Positions 35,168-44,885 of a DNA stretch of 64,000 nucleotides are shown here, in pieces. The position numbers and the translations under genes were made by a program. Numbering within the stretch: the first letter of the stretch is position 1; each line of letters opens with the position of its first letter. The stretch covers positions 372,001 to 436,000 of the forward strand of contig CBDDIP010000001.1 in NCBI GenBank assembly GCA_965229005.1. Direction: 5' to 3'. The notes under the pieces are model-generated. The model searched no databases, was not told the DNA's origin, and was given only the letters and a program-made list of their open reading frames with translations. Source of the stretch: CBDDIP01 sp965229005. Its GTDB lineage: Bacteria > Actinomycetota > Acidimicrobiia > Acidimicrobiales > Ilumatobacteraceae.

Positions 35168-37456
35168 ATGGCTCGGGAGCGTGTCGAGCCGCCGGGTGGC
35201 GGGCTCGAGGTGGTGGTTGTTGCCGCCGGCGCGGCAGCGGTCGTGGCTGGCATGGTCACGGCGGGAGGTGCATGGCTGTCGGCGCGGTTCTCCGGCGGTC
35301 GCGTCGGAGGTGGACTCGCCGATTGGTTGCGCGTCACGGTCCGTCTGGCACGAGGCGAATCGCCTTCAGCTGCGTGGGGTGGGCTGGCAACCGGTCTTCC
35401 ATCGACCGGCGCGTACTGGGCGTGCACTTCTGCGGTGGGTCTCGTGGCAGTGGCCGTCGTGACGGCTGCGGCGGTGATGTGGCGACGAGCGACGACGCCC
35501 TCGCGTGCACGGTTCGGTCAGCCGTTGGACGCACGGATCGCGGGTCGCGGCGACGTGACTCCGCTGCGGGTTGATGGCCTGGTGCCGCCCAGTGGTCGGA
35601 TGCTGCTGGGTCGTCACGCCGGGTCGGGGCGAGTCCTCGCGACCGAGGATCGCGAGCGGAGCGCGTTGTCCGGCAGAGCAGCCGTCCGGCAGGGTTCGAG
35701 AGGGTCGGTGGCCTTGATCGGACCGACGGGGTCGGGCAAGACGGCGTTGGCGGCGTCGGCTGTGGCGACGTGGGATGGCCCGGCGGTAGTGGTATCGGTG
35801 AAGCGCGACCTGTACGACGTCACGGTCGCGGCTCGCGCCGACAAGGGCGAGTTGGCGGTGTTCGATCCGGCAGCTTCGACGGGTTTGCCGTCGGCGCGTT
35901 GGTCACCGTTGCAGCGGGTGGGAACAGCGGGCGAGGCGCTGCGCACCGGGCGTGCGCTGGCGCAAGCAATCCCGCGCAACGGGGTTACCGGGGCGGACTA
36001 CTGGGCCAAGCATGGCGAGAGCCTGCTGGGTTCGTTCATGTGCGTCGCCGGCTTGTCGCAGCTCGTCGCGCTGGAGGGCGCGGAAGGCGCCGAGCCGGTG
36101 AACATGCAGCAGATCGCGACGTGGGTGTCGACGGTGGCGATGGCGACGGACCCGGTGATCAACGCTCTGCTTCGACGGGGTCTGGAGGATGACCAGCCGC
36201 CCCGCGTGCAGTTGATGGCCCGCCATGCTGCGTCGGCGTTCATTGGTCTGTCCCGTGAGGATGATCGGATTCGTTCGTCGATCTATGCAACTGCTCGGCT
36301 GGCGGTCGAACCGTGGCTGGAGCCGTCGGTGGCGCATTCGGCGACCACCGATCCTCGCCAGTTCTACGACGTCGGCGGCGAGTGGCAGCAGTCCCCGAGG
36401 TTCATCAACTTGGAGTGGTTGATGGGCGGCGGCGCTGGGCGGTCGAACACGCTGTACCTGGCGGCACCGCAAACCGAGTTCGAACGGCTCTCACCGGTGC
36501 TGGGCGGCCTACTCGCCGAGTTGAAGGACTCGATCCACACGTGGGACATCGCCGGCCGCAAGCTGAGAAAGCCAGTGCTCTTCCTCATCGACGAGACCGG
36601 GCAGCTGGAGCTCGGTTGGCTGCCTGGCGAGGTGTCGACGATCGCCGCGCTCGGCGCGTTCTACGTGACCTGCTGGCAGAGCCTGAGCCAGATCCAGCAC
36701 CGCTACGCATCGCTGGCCGACACCGTGCTGGGCGGTCACCGATCCAAAGTGTTCTTCGCCGGGATCGACGACGCCGCGACGCTGCGCTACTTGCATACCG
36801 TCACCGGCAGCGAACACGTCGCTCGCCGATCCTGGTCGGCCGACGTGTGGTCGGGCGGCGGGCGGGGTCGCCGTTCGATCTCGGAATCCCAACAACGCGA
36901 GGAGCTCGTCCCCAACCATCTTGTGCGGACGATGGTTCCTGGTGAGGCGGTGTTGCTGCATGGCACACTCCCCCCGATTCACCTGCGCGCCGTGAGGTGG
37001 TGGACGGAACGGCGACTGCGTGACCTGTTCCCGAGTACCCGACCTGATGTAGTCACGTGTCCGCTGACTGCCAACGCCGCCGAAGTGTCAGGGCCGGTGT
37101 TGGACGCCTCGACACTCGAGTTCTCCCGGAGCCGTTTGCCCCGACCTGAGACCGGGCCGGTCTCGCCGGACGCGACTGGCCGTGCCCGTACACGTCGCAT
37201 GAACGCCAACGGCCAGCTGACGATGGACCTCGAAGCCGTCGCCTCCGCCGACACCCTCGACACCGTCGAGCCGACGGTGGCCGTCGATGACAGCGCCTCG
37301 GGCGCCGGCTTGCGAGCCGTCAACAGGGTCGCCGGGCGGTGCGAGCGTTGCACCGAGCCGATCGCGCCGAACGCCGGCTCCGTCCGCGTTCTGAACAACC
37401 GAGAAGTGATGGTGTGCTGGCCGAAATGCGCCAAGGAACCCGCACCGGGATGGTGA
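35168..37456 (+). CDS. VirD4/TraG-type conjugative coupling protein (762 aa)
   Basis: The N-terminal membrane helices (VVVVAAGAAAVVAGMVTAGG and VGLVAVAVVTAAAVMWR) anchor a large cytoplasmic ATPase. Walker A is ALIGPTGSGKTALAASA, followed by VVVSVKRDLYDV; Walker B is PVLFLIDETGQLELGW; and YVTCWQSLSQIQHRY, then GHRSKVFFAGIDDAATLRY complete the TraG/VirD4 set. It links the relaxase-DNA complex to the secretion channel. The C-terminal ~130 residues end in a zinc-like CERCTEPIAPNAGSV and CWPKCAKEP, unusual for the family. Preceded by the iteron array. Confidence 0.85.
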   Translation: MARERVEPPGGGLEVVVVAAGAAAVVAGMVTAGGAWLSARFSGGRVGGGLADWLRVTVRLARGESPSAAWGGLATGLPSTGAYWACTSAVGLVAVAVVTAAAVMWRRATTPSRARFGQPLDARIAGRGDVTPLRVDGLVPPSGRMLLGRHAGSGRVLATEDRERSALSGRAAVRQGSRGSVALIGPTGSGKTALAASAVATWDGPAVVVSVKRDLYDVTVAARADKGELAVFDPAASTGLPSARWSPLQRVGTAGEALRTGRALAQAIPRNGVTGADYWAKHGESLLGSFMCVAGLSQLVALEGAEGAEPVNMQQIATWVSTVAMATDPVINALLRRGLEDDQPPRVQLMARHAASAFIGLSREDDRIRSSIYATARLAVEPWLEPSVAHSATTDPRQFYDVGGEWQQSPRFINLEWLMGGGAGRSNTLYLAAPQTEFERLSPVLGGLLAELKDSIHTWDIAGRKLRKPVLFLIDETGQLELGWLPGEVSTIAALGAFYVTCWQSLSQIQHRYASLADTVLGGHRSKVFFAGIDDAATLRYLHTVTGSEHVARRSWSADVWSGGGRGRRSISESQQREELVPNHLVRTMVPGEAVLLHGTLPPIHLRAVRWWTERRLRDLFPSTRPDVVTCPLTANAAEVSGPVLDASTLEFSRSRLPRPETGPVSPDATGRARTRRMNANGQLTMDLEAVASADTLDTVEPTVAVDDSASGAGLRAVNRVAGRCERCTEPIAPNAGSVRVLNNREVMVCWPKCAKEPAPGW

Positions 37457-37577
37457 TCTTGCTCCCAGTCGTGTCCTAGCGAGTCCGAGGGCCCTGTCGC
37501 CGCCCTGTGCCGCGATGACCCACCTCGGCAAGCGCATTCGACGAGGTGGATGACCAATCACTGTCAGAATCGACTTC

Positions 37578-38885
37578 GTGACAACGCCTGCGACCGAGGA
37601 GCAACAGCAACTCGCTGCTCGTCTGTTCGCGCAGTGGCAGGCCGGAAAACCAAAGAGTCAAATCGAGCGGGAAGAATGGGGCGACGGGAAGTCGCACGGC
37701 CGAAGGTTCGATCGACTCATCTCCCAGACGCTCGGGTTTCCCACGGTCAAGAAGTCGAAGCTCGCGGACCAGGTGAAGGATCTTGAGCTGCAGGTGAAAG
37801 CTCTCGGCGCGGTTCCAGTGGGTGCCCAACCTGAGCCATGGGAGGTCAATCTGAGTCACGCGCGCCGATCCTGCCTCGCCGCCCTGAGAGTGTGGAACGA
37901 TCCGACCTCGAGCTTCCGCACGGAGGCCTTCGCTCTGTTGCTTGTGACCGCGTGGAACGCGCTCCTGATTGCGCTGATCCAGCGTAGGAACCAGGAGTGG
38001 CGGAAAGTCGATAATCTCGGGCAGCCCACGAAACATCACGGCGACGACGTGTCGTTGGATACTCAGGACCTTTCGAGGCTTGCATTGAGTGGCCCCAACC
38101 TGTTGGGCACGCGGGAGAACCTCGCGGTGTGGATCGAGCTGCGAAACAAGGTCGCCCATCGGCATCTACCCGCTCTTGATGCCGTGCTGATCCCGCACGC
38201 CCAGGCCGCTCTACTCAACTTCGAGCGTACGATCGTCGAGGAGTTCGGTCTCCCGTACGCGCTCGGCAGCCAGCTGTCCGTGCCGTTGCAGCTGTCTGGA
38301 TTTCGCGATCCCGGGGTGCTGGCATCGCGAAAGAGACTGCAGGCTTCGCTTCCGCTCGATGTGCAGGCGCTCCTCGCCGAGCCAGAGACTGCAAACCCAG
38401 CGCTACTCGGCGACGAGACCTACACGATGAGAGTTGCGTTTATCCCGATCGTTCCCACCTCGGGGCGAAACCCCGATGTCATTGCGTACTTTGCGAGACC
38501 GGGCGAGGTGCCCGACGCGATCAGCGATTACATCGAACACTTTCTGGTGCTGCCCAAAGGCATCGGAACCCGCCCGAACCTCCGCCCAACCGATGTCGTC
38601 ATCGAAGTGCAGAGGCGCACCGGCTTCAGGTTCGACACCAACCTGCACGCCGAGGCGGCTCGGCGGCTCGGGGCGAGACCCAAGCGCGGACAGCCAGACG
38701 ACACCGTCGACATCCGGCTGGCAGAGTACATCTCGGCCTTGAAGGCCTATCTGTACACCCAAGCCTGGATTGATCTTCTGTACGAGAAGTGCGTGACCCC
38801 CGAGGGCTTCTTCGAGGCAACCGGCAAGCCGGCACGGGCGAGTTCTCCAGTGATCGACAACAACCAGCTGTCTCCCGTCGAGTGA
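37578..38885 (+). CDS. DUF3644 HEPN-type protein (435 aa)
   Basis: The signature is LAVWIELRNKVAHRHLPALD (around residue 190), the R-x4-H of HEPN nucleases in DUF3644 form. Before it comes RTEAFALLLVTAWNALLIALI. The N-terminal region (ATEEQQQLAARLFAQWQAGK, KSQIEREEWG) looks like a winged or homeodomain-like helix-turn-helix. The C-terminal part (SALKAYLYTQAWIDLLYEKC) is family-typical. DUF3644 proteins are frequent cargo beside defence genes; activity unproven. GTG start, no ribosome binding site of note. It lies between the coupling protein and the second iteron array. Confidence 0.7.
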   Translation: MTTPATEEQQQLAARLFAQWQAGKPKSQIEREEWGDGKSHGRRFDRLISQTLGFPTVKKSKLADQVKDLELQVKALGAVPVGAQPEPWEVNLSHARRSCLAALRVWNDPTSSFRTEAFALLLVTAWNALLIALIQRRNQEWRKVDNLGQPTKHHGDDVSLDTQDLSRLALSGPNLLGTRENLAVWIELRNKVAHRHLPALDAVLIPHAQAALLNFERTIVEEFGLPYALGSQLSVPLQLSGFRDPGVLASRKRLQASLPLDVQALLAEPETANPALLGDETYTMRVAFIPIVPTSGRNPDVIAYFARPGEVPDAISDYIEHFLVLPKGIGTRPNLRPTDVVIEVQRRTGFRFDTNLHAEAARRLGARPKRGQPDDTVDIRLAEYISALKAYLYTQAWIDLLYEKCVTPEGFFEATGKPARASSPVIDNNQLSPVE

Positions 38886-39066
38886 TGTCACGTGCGGTTC
38901 GGCCGCTCCTGTTCTGACCGGAGCCCGAGGACGACCGCCACGAGCATGTAGTGACACGCCGGCGCTTGCACCATCGAGGCACCTGCCGGCTCACTTTGGC
39001 CTGAGGCGATGAGCAGATGGCCGACACCGGTCGATCAGCAGCGAAGTGTGCCAACGAGCCCGGATC

Positions 39067-39108
39067 GGGAAGGTGATCGGGAACATCGTCGGGAACATTG
39101 CCGGGAAC
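39067..39108 (-). repeat. Iteron array: GGGAAC repeats at 12-bp phase
   Basis: GGGAAG at 39067 and GGGAAC at 39079, 39091 and 39103, each 12 bases apart, most preceded by ATC, GTC or TGCC. They end 21 bases before the ATG at 39130. This is the same element as at 35091-35153, in reversed orientation relative to its gene. Confidence 0.75.
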
Positions 39109-39129
39109 CCGATTTGAGACCGTGCGCGC

Positions 39130-41529
39130 ATGGTTCGTGTCGCCACCCGTCTCGAATTCCCGAACGACGATCCAGGCCCAATGCTCACCCATCTCGACCG
39201 GTGGGCTACGGCCACACTGACCAGCCCGGAGGCGTGGGCGGCGGTGCTGGAACGCTGCGGGCAATGGCAGGACTACTCGGCTCGCAACCAGGTGCTGCTC
39301 GCCTCCTACGGGATCGCAACCCCGGTCGCCGGAGTCGCCACCTGGGATCTCGTTCCATCGCGTGAGCACGGCCGCCCGTGCGCTGTTCGAGCCGGCGAGC
39401 ACGGACTCCCGGTCCGAGCCCCGGTCGAAGTCCCGGTCACCACGACGTCGCCGCGCAGCCGTGACGGCCAACACACGGTCCGTGCCGTCGGGCAACACAA
39501 GTGGGAAGTGGTGTTCGCCGAGGAACAACTCGCCCGCCGCCCACCACCAGGCGAACTGGCATGGCCAACCCTCCCGGCCGGGCTCAGCGGCGCCGGAGGA
39601 CACGCCGAGTACACGGAACTGGTCCGCCAATCGATCGGTCGACTCACCGGTCGAACTCCGCGAACGGTGAAGAACCCATGGGACCAGTTGGTCGACGCTG
39701 CCGGTCGGGTGCCGCTCGGTGGCCGCCGACCGGAACTTCGCCCGGCGTTGTGTCGCCAGGCTGCGTGGCTGGCCGCCGACCGCGTCGGTCACGCCGACGG
39801 ACCGCTCCCGACATTCGACCCGATCCACGTTCGCGGACGAATCCGCTGGGAGCTGCTCGCTGACACCCGCCGCGCCGCCCAGCAACTCGTTCAGGCGTTC
39901 TCTCAGGTCGTGGAGGTTGATCTGTCGGCGTCCCCTTTGCCGCGCATGGCGATCGCCAATGACCGCACCGTGGCGCCGAGCCGCCGCAACTACCTGGCAC
40001 CCGCCGACGTCGCCGCCCTACCGATGGGCGTATGGGTCGAAGCCGGGCCGTACACCGCGATCGAATGGGCGGCCCGCGGGATGCCCGACGCTGTCGGCCG
40101 AGCCGGATTCATGCGCGTCTCCGACACCGGCTACCTCGGCGTCTACGAAACCAGCGACGGCGCACGATGGCGGATCGAGTCAACTCGACCGGCGTCCGGT
40201 CGCCGCGGCCTTCTCGATGAAGGCGAAGCATCCAACTTCGCCGCCGCGCAGAAGACAGTCGGTGTCGTTGTGAGCGATCGGTATCCGGCACTCGCCGCGA
40301 CCGTGCTCCCACCGGCCGCAGGTCCAGCACCGAGCGGTGTGTTCGACCGTCAACACTCCAACTGGCGGCCGCTGACCCTCGGTCGTGACGAACGGTCCGA
40401 ACAGCGTGACCTCACGGATCGGGTCCGCTTGGTGGTCGCGCCGGGCCCCGGCGGGCGATGGGACAGCTGGGTGCTCGCCGACTCCGACATCCGTCAGCTC
40501 CCACTCGCTGCCAACAGCGCCGACGCAAAGTCTGCGGCCGAGACCGAAGGACGACGAACAATCGTGCAGCTCGCCGCTAAGGCCCCGCAACTCGCCGACG
40601 AGCTCATCCATGAGGCCGCTGCCGCAGGCACGCTCACACGAGAACTCCTCGTCGACGTCATCGGACACCGCCTCGATCCGGCCGATCGTGCCCGTCTCGC
40701 TGACCCGGCAGTTCAGGCCGCCAAGCTCGTCGAGTTGCTCGGTGCTACCGGTGTGTTGACACCACCGACCACGATCACGGTGTTGGCCCACGAGCACATC
40801 TCGGCCGATCAGGTGGCGGCGTTGATACCGACGGTCGGGCTGCCGATCGCCGACGGTGTGCGTGCCCTCAACGAGCTGTGGGATGTCGATCGTGTCGTTG
40901 CCGGGCAGATGCTCGGTGCCACCGTGGTGGAACTCCGACAAGCAGGTTGCACACCAGCCGAGATGCTCGCCTCTCATCCGCGAGAGGTGCTTCGCAGTCT
41001 CGATGCCCGCCCGCACACTTGGGAACTCGCTGCCGCAACCTTGCTCGAATCAGGCATGCCAGTTGACACAGCGGTCCGACAGCTCGCGGCTCATGCCCCG
41101 ACACCCGACGCGTTCGCTGTCGCAGTATTCACGATCGTCGAGGACCCGATCGCCGCCTACGCGTACTCCGCTCGTCACGCGCAACCCGACGACCTCGCCG
41201 CGCTCGGTGAGCGCTACGGGCTCGACCCAGGCACGGCCGCCCAACTCCTCGCCGACGCCGGCACCCACCCGACCACCGCAATCGAAACCCTGACCATCGC
41301 TTGCAGCGGCGACACCACGACCGTCGACACCCTCGCCGAACGTCACTTCAACCATTCCCCGACGCTGATCGCACCCGTCATCGACCTGACAACCGGAGCG
41401 GGATTGCGAGCGGCGCTGCCGTTGCCGACTGCGAACGGCAACGACGACCTTGCCACGCAACTTGCCAATCTCGTGACCCCAACCCTGGACCCGCCAGTAC
41501 TGGCAAGCCACGCACAACCGGAGTTCTGA
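39130..41529 (+). CDS. Large protein with ArdC-N-like domain, no protease domain (799 aa)
   Basis: Residues about 15-100 (LTSPEAWAAVLERCGQWQDY, SARNQVLLASYGIATPVAGV, then ATWDLVPSREHGRPCAVRAG) match the DNA-binding N-domain of ArdC antirestriction proteins: YSxxNQxLL, a V-A-x-x-x-W strand and a G-x-x-G-x-x-x-x-A-P end. The HExxH protease domain is absent. Instead there are ~700 further residues, with Ala-rich helical repeats in the C-terminal half (LVELLGATGVLTPPTTITVL and onward). Directly after an iteron array. A DNA-binding or DNA-protection role during transfer is a reasonable guess from ArdC only. Confidence 0.55.
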   Translation: MVRVATRLEFPNDDPGPMLTHLDRWATATLTSPEAWAAVLERCGQWQDYSARNQVLLASYGIATPVAGVATWDLVPSREHGRPCAVRAGEHGLPVRAPVEVPVTTTSPRSRDGQHTVRAVGQHKWEVVFAEEQLARRPPPGELAWPTLPAGLSGAGGHAEYTELVRQSIGRLTGRTPRTVKNPWDQLVDAAGRVPLGGRRPELRPALCRQAAWLAADRVGHADGPLPTFDPIHVRGRIRWELLADTRRAAQQLVQAFSQVVEVDLSASPLPRMAIANDRTVAPSRRNYLAPADVAALPMGVWVEAGPYTAIEWAARGMPDAVGRAGFMRVSDTGYLGVYETSDGARWRIESTRPASGRRGLLDEGEASNFAAAQKTVGVVVSDRYPALAATVLPPAAGPAPSGVFDRQHSNWRPLTLGRDERSEQRDLTDRVRLVVAPGPGGRWDSWVLADSDIRQLPLAANSADAKSAAETEGRRTIVQLAAKAPQLADELIHEAAAAGTLTRELLVDVIGHRLDPADRARLADPAVQAAKLVELLGATGVLTPPTTITVLAHEHISADQVAALIPTVGLPIADGVRALNELWDVDRVVAGQMLGATVVELRQAGCTPAEMLASHPREVLRSLDARPHTWELAAATLLESGMPVDTAVRQLAAHAPTPDAFAVAVFTIVEDPIAAYAYSARHAQPDDLAALGERYGLDPGTAAQLLADAGTHPTTAIETLTIACSGDTTTVDTLAERHFNHSPTLIAPVIDLTTGAGLRAALPLPTANGNDDLATQLANLVTPTLDPPVLASHAQPEF

Positions 41530-41530
41530 C

Positions 41531-41917
41531 ATGAACCGACCCCTCGACCGAGACCGCCGTTCGTCAAGCCAAGTGTGGCTCGACGTGGTATCCGCCGTCG
41601 ACTACCTCTCGAAAGGCCATCGGCCGGGCCTCACCGTCTACGACGCACTGGAGGAGTCGCTCCGATGGCACAATGATGCCCTCGTTTCTGGCTCCGATGA
41701 CTTCCCCGCCGTAGATGAGCGAGTCGATCTGCCGTGGGACGACCCAGATCCGCTGCGCACCGCGCTCGACCAGCTGTCTCTACACATCCCTACCGCTGAC
41801 GACGCGCAGTCGACGTTGGCGCACACGTTTCACCGCGCCCTCGCGCAGTGGGTCCGGCACATGGCTGACCAATACAACGACGGTCGCAGGTGGGCACGTT
41901 CAACTTCAGCCACCTGA
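41531..41917 (+). CDS. Hypothetical protein (128 aa)
   Basis: Begins one base after the preceding stop, so it is co-transcribed with the ArdC-N-like gene. Soluble and acidic, with no recognised domain. The sequence VWLDVVSAVDYLSKGHRPGL and TLAHTFHRALAQWVRHMADQ suggests two helix bundles. Confidence 0.5.
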   Translation: MNRPLDRDRRSSSQVWLDVVSAVDYLSKGHRPGLTVYDALEESLRWHNDALVSGSDDFPAVDERVDLPWDDPDPLRTALDQLSLHIPTADDAQSTLAHTFHRALAQWVRHMADQYNDGRRWARSTSAT

Positions 41918-42173
41918 TCGCGAAGTGTTGTGATTGTGATGCCTGCTGCGCTGCCTGGGGCGGCGCCTATCGGGTCCGGTTGTGCTGCTCACGAGGCTCG
42001 CGCCGAGCCAGGGTGCGACAGTTTGATCTTTGGGTGCAACTGGTCCTGTTCGAAATGCGGAGCGACCTGCTCGCCGTGACGAGCAGACCCCCGTCGACCA
42101 AGCATGATGTGGTGGTGGCGATACCGTGTGAAGGGGCCGGACGAAGAGCGACCGGATCGATCGAGATACTGAC

Positions 42174-44885
42174 GTGGTGAGACTCAACCTGAAGGCTGTT
42201 GAGGAGCGTGTCGCGCCTCTGGCGGGGCGCGAGTCGTACGACCGCGAGTTCATCTTCGAGCTGCTTCTGGCATACGGGAAGCCGCAGAGCAATGTCACGC
42301 GCCTGCGCAACGGCTCGCTCAACGTCGCCAACGACAAGTCGACCGAGATCGCGCAGAAGAACGTCGTCTACTTCAAGGAGACCACCTGCGACCCCCTCGC
42401 CGTGATCGACGAGTTGAGGACCTCGCCCACGGTGGTGCGGTACCGCACCCGCTTCGTGGTCGTCACCGATTACACGGAGCTGCTCGCCGTCGACACCAAG
42501 ACCGGCGAGAACCTGATGATCCCGATCCGGGACGTCGATCAGCACTTCACGTTCTTCCTGCCCTGGGCCGGCATGGAGAAGGCGCAATACGTCGCCGAGG
42601 CACACGCCGACGTCAAGGCCGCAGAGCGGATGGGCAAGCTCTTCGACGAGCTGGTCGCCGCCAACCCTGGGCTGCTCGAGGCAGCAAACGGCCGGCACGC
42701 TCTCAACATCTTCTTTACCCGTTTGTTGTTCTGCTTCTTCGCCGAAGACACCGGCATCTTTGACGAGAGCCAGTTCACCAACGCCGTCGGTTCCCACACC
42801 CTGGCAGACGGCTCAGACCTTGCCGACTTCCTCACCGACCTGTTCAAAGCATTGGACACAGAGGACCCCGCGCGGAAGCCGCGCCATCTGGCCGGGTTCC
42901 CGTACGTCAACGGCCGGCTGTTCACGATCAAGGCCGACCACGTGGTGCCAACCTTCACGAAGAAGGCCCGCGACCTACTTATCCAGTCCGGAACGTTGAT
43001 CTGGCGCGAGATCAACCCCGACATCTTCGGGTCCATGTTCCAGGCGGTCGTCAACCCAGAGGAGCGCAGCGATCTCGGGCAGCACTACACCTCAGTGCCG
43101 AACATCCTCAAGACCATCGAGCCGCTCTTCATCGACGGACTCAGCGAGCAGTTCAACGTCGGCTTCGACTCCGTTAGGCGACTCGAGGACCTACTGGAGC
43201 GGATCAGCTCAATCAAGGTGTTCGACCCCGCGTGCGGATCGGGGAACTTCCTCGTCATCGCCTACAAGGAGCTTCGGAAGCTCGAGCACGCCATCTTGGA
43301 ACGTCTGGCCGACCTCGATCCGAAGCATCAGGTGCTGTTCGCCGAATCAAGGATCAGTATCGAGAACTTCTACGGCATCGAGATCGCCGACTTCGCCACT
43401 GAGGTTGCGATCCTGTCACTCTGGATCGCCAAGCACCAGATGAACACCGAGTTCAAGGAGAAATTCAACGTTTCTATCCCGCTGATCCCTCTCAAGGAGA
43501 CCGGCCAAATCCAGCAGGGCAACGCGACCCGCGTCGACTGGAATGTTGTCTGTCCCAACGACGGCGGCGAGATCTACCTGATCGGGAACCCGCCGTACAA
43601 GGGTGCAAAGCAGCAAACAGCCGAGATGAAAGCTGACTTCCCTTTCGTTTTCGGGCATCGCCCGTACTCGAAGAACCTCGACTACATCTCGCTATGGTTC
43701 GTCAAGGGGGCTGACTACATCAAGGACAGTCGAGCTGAGTTAGCGTTCGTCACCACCAACTCGATCGCCCAAGGCGAGCACGTCGGACTGATGTTCCCCA
43801 TGATCTTCGCCGAGGGCATCGAGATCGGGTTCGCTTACACCTCATTCAAATGGGAGAACAACGCAAAGCGCAATGCTGGCGTCACGGTTGCAGTCATTGG
43901 GCTGCGCGTCAGTAGACAAGGTGAGAAGTATATTTACACCAATGATCTTCGCATTGATGCCTCAAATATAAACGGGTATCTTGCCGATGCGGCGACAGTG
44001 TTCGTATCGAAGTCGACCAAGGCTTTGAATGGTCTGCCCGCAATGGTTTCTGGGAGTATGCCCATTGATGGAGGGCATCTGATTGTGATGCCAGACGAAG
44101 TGGACGAACTGCGAGCAGACCACGTCGCCGCCCCCTTCGTGAGGCCCTTTCTAGGGTCAGATGAATTCATCAAGGGTCATGACCGGTTCGCACTTTGGAT
44201 ACCGGACCTCCAAAGACATTTGGCGCTCTCAGTTCCTGTCATCTCCGACCGAGTGGCACGCGTCGCGAAGTTCCGTCTCGAGAGCAAGAGAGCTGCAACT
44301 CAAGATCTGGCAGTCGTGCCGTGGAGGTTTGGATACCGTAGCTATAGATCGAGTCACTTTATTCTCGTGCCCAAGACGTCCTCTGAGCGTCGAGATTACA
44401 TTCCGATTGGTTACATGGGGCCCGAAACGGTGATTTCAGATCTCGCCTTCGCCGTGTATGACGCTGAGCTGTGGGTGTTCGCACTGCTGACCTCGGCTAT
44501 GCACATGGCCTGGACTCGTGCGGTCGGCGGGCGGATGAAGACCGACTATCGCTATTCAAGCACGATCGTCTACAACAATTTTCCGGTTCCTCCGCTCACC
44601 GATGCGATGAAGGAGCGGCTCACCGTGGCCGCGATTCGAGTGCTCGATGTCCGTGAATATCATTGCGAGCGAACTCTCGCCGAGTTGTACGACCCGGACC
44701 TAATGCCGGATGATCTCCGTACAGCGCATGCTGATGTCGACGCGTTGGTCGATTCGATCTACTCGACGCGCGGCTACGAGATCGAGGAGCAGCGGTTGGC
44801 GGATCTGTTTGTTATGTATGAAGCGATGATTGCGGAGGCGCCCGCCAAGGCCCCGGTAACGAAGACGACGGGGGCGCGCAAGTGA
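42174..44885 (+). CDS. Class I SAM-dependent DNA methyltransferase, MmeI/YeeA-like (903 aa)
   Basis: N-terminal domain (YDREFIFELLLAYGKPQSNV to FVVVTDYTELLAVDTKTGEN); a helical spacer with INPDIFGSMFQAVVNPEERS; SAM motif I VFDPACGSGNFLVIAYKELR; catalytic motif IV YLIGNPPYKGAKQQT; then a target-recognition-like region (about 600-800). NPPY indicates adenine-N6 methylation. The N-domain lacks a D/ExK nuclease motif that I can find, so it may methylate only, leaving cleavage to the GIY-YIG gene downstream. The stretch about 43900-44450 is clearly AT-richer than the rest, as if its recognition domain was exchanged. GTG start; a second GTG follows at once. First gene of a three-gene operon. Confidence 0.8.
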   Translation: MVRLNLKAVEERVAPLAGRESYDREFIFELLLAYGKPQSNVTRLRNGSLNVANDKSTEIAQKNVVYFKETTCDPLAVIDELRTSPTVVRYRTRFVVVTDYTELLAVDTKTGENLMIPIRDVDQHFTFFLPWAGMEKAQYVAEAHADVKAAERMGKLFDELVAANPGLLEAANGRHALNIFFTRLLFCFFAEDTGIFDESQFTNAVGSHTLADGSDLADFLTDLFKALDTEDPARKPRHLAGFPYVNGRLFTIKADHVVPTFTKKARDLLIQSGTLIWREINPDIFGSMFQAVVNPEERSDLGQHYTSVPNILKTIEPLFIDGLSEQFNVGFDSVRRLEDLLERISSIKVFDPACGSGNFLVIAYKELRKLEHAILERLADLDPKHQVLFAESRISIENFYGIEIADFATEVAILSLWIAKHQMNTEFKEKFNVSIPLIPLKETGQIQQGNATRVDWNVVCPNDGGEIYLIGNPPYKGAKQQTAEMKADFPFVFGHRPYSKNLDYISLWFVKGADYIKDSRAELAFVTTNSIAQGEHVGLMFPMIFAEGIEIGFAYTSFKWENNAKRNAGVTVAVIGLRVSRQGEKYIYTNDLRIDASNINGYLADAATVFVSKSTKALNGLPAMVSGSMPIDGGHLIVMPDEVDELRADHVAAPFVRPFLGSDEFIKGHDRFALWIPDLQRHLALSVPVISDRVARVAKFRLESKRAATQDLAVVPWRFGYRSYRSSHFILVPKTSSERRDYIPIGYMGPETVISDLAFAVYDAELWVFALLTSAMHMAWTRAVGGRMKTDYRYSSTIVYNNFPVPPLTDAMKERLTVAAIRVLDVREYHCERTLAELYDPDLMPDDLRTAHADVDALVDSIYSTRGYEIEEQRLADLFVMYEAMIAEAPAKAPVTKTTGARK

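Noticed and set aside
35091..39108. CRISPR array
   Set aside because: The repeat is only six to nine bases with fixed 12-base steps; no spacers and no cas genes are present anywhere in the window.
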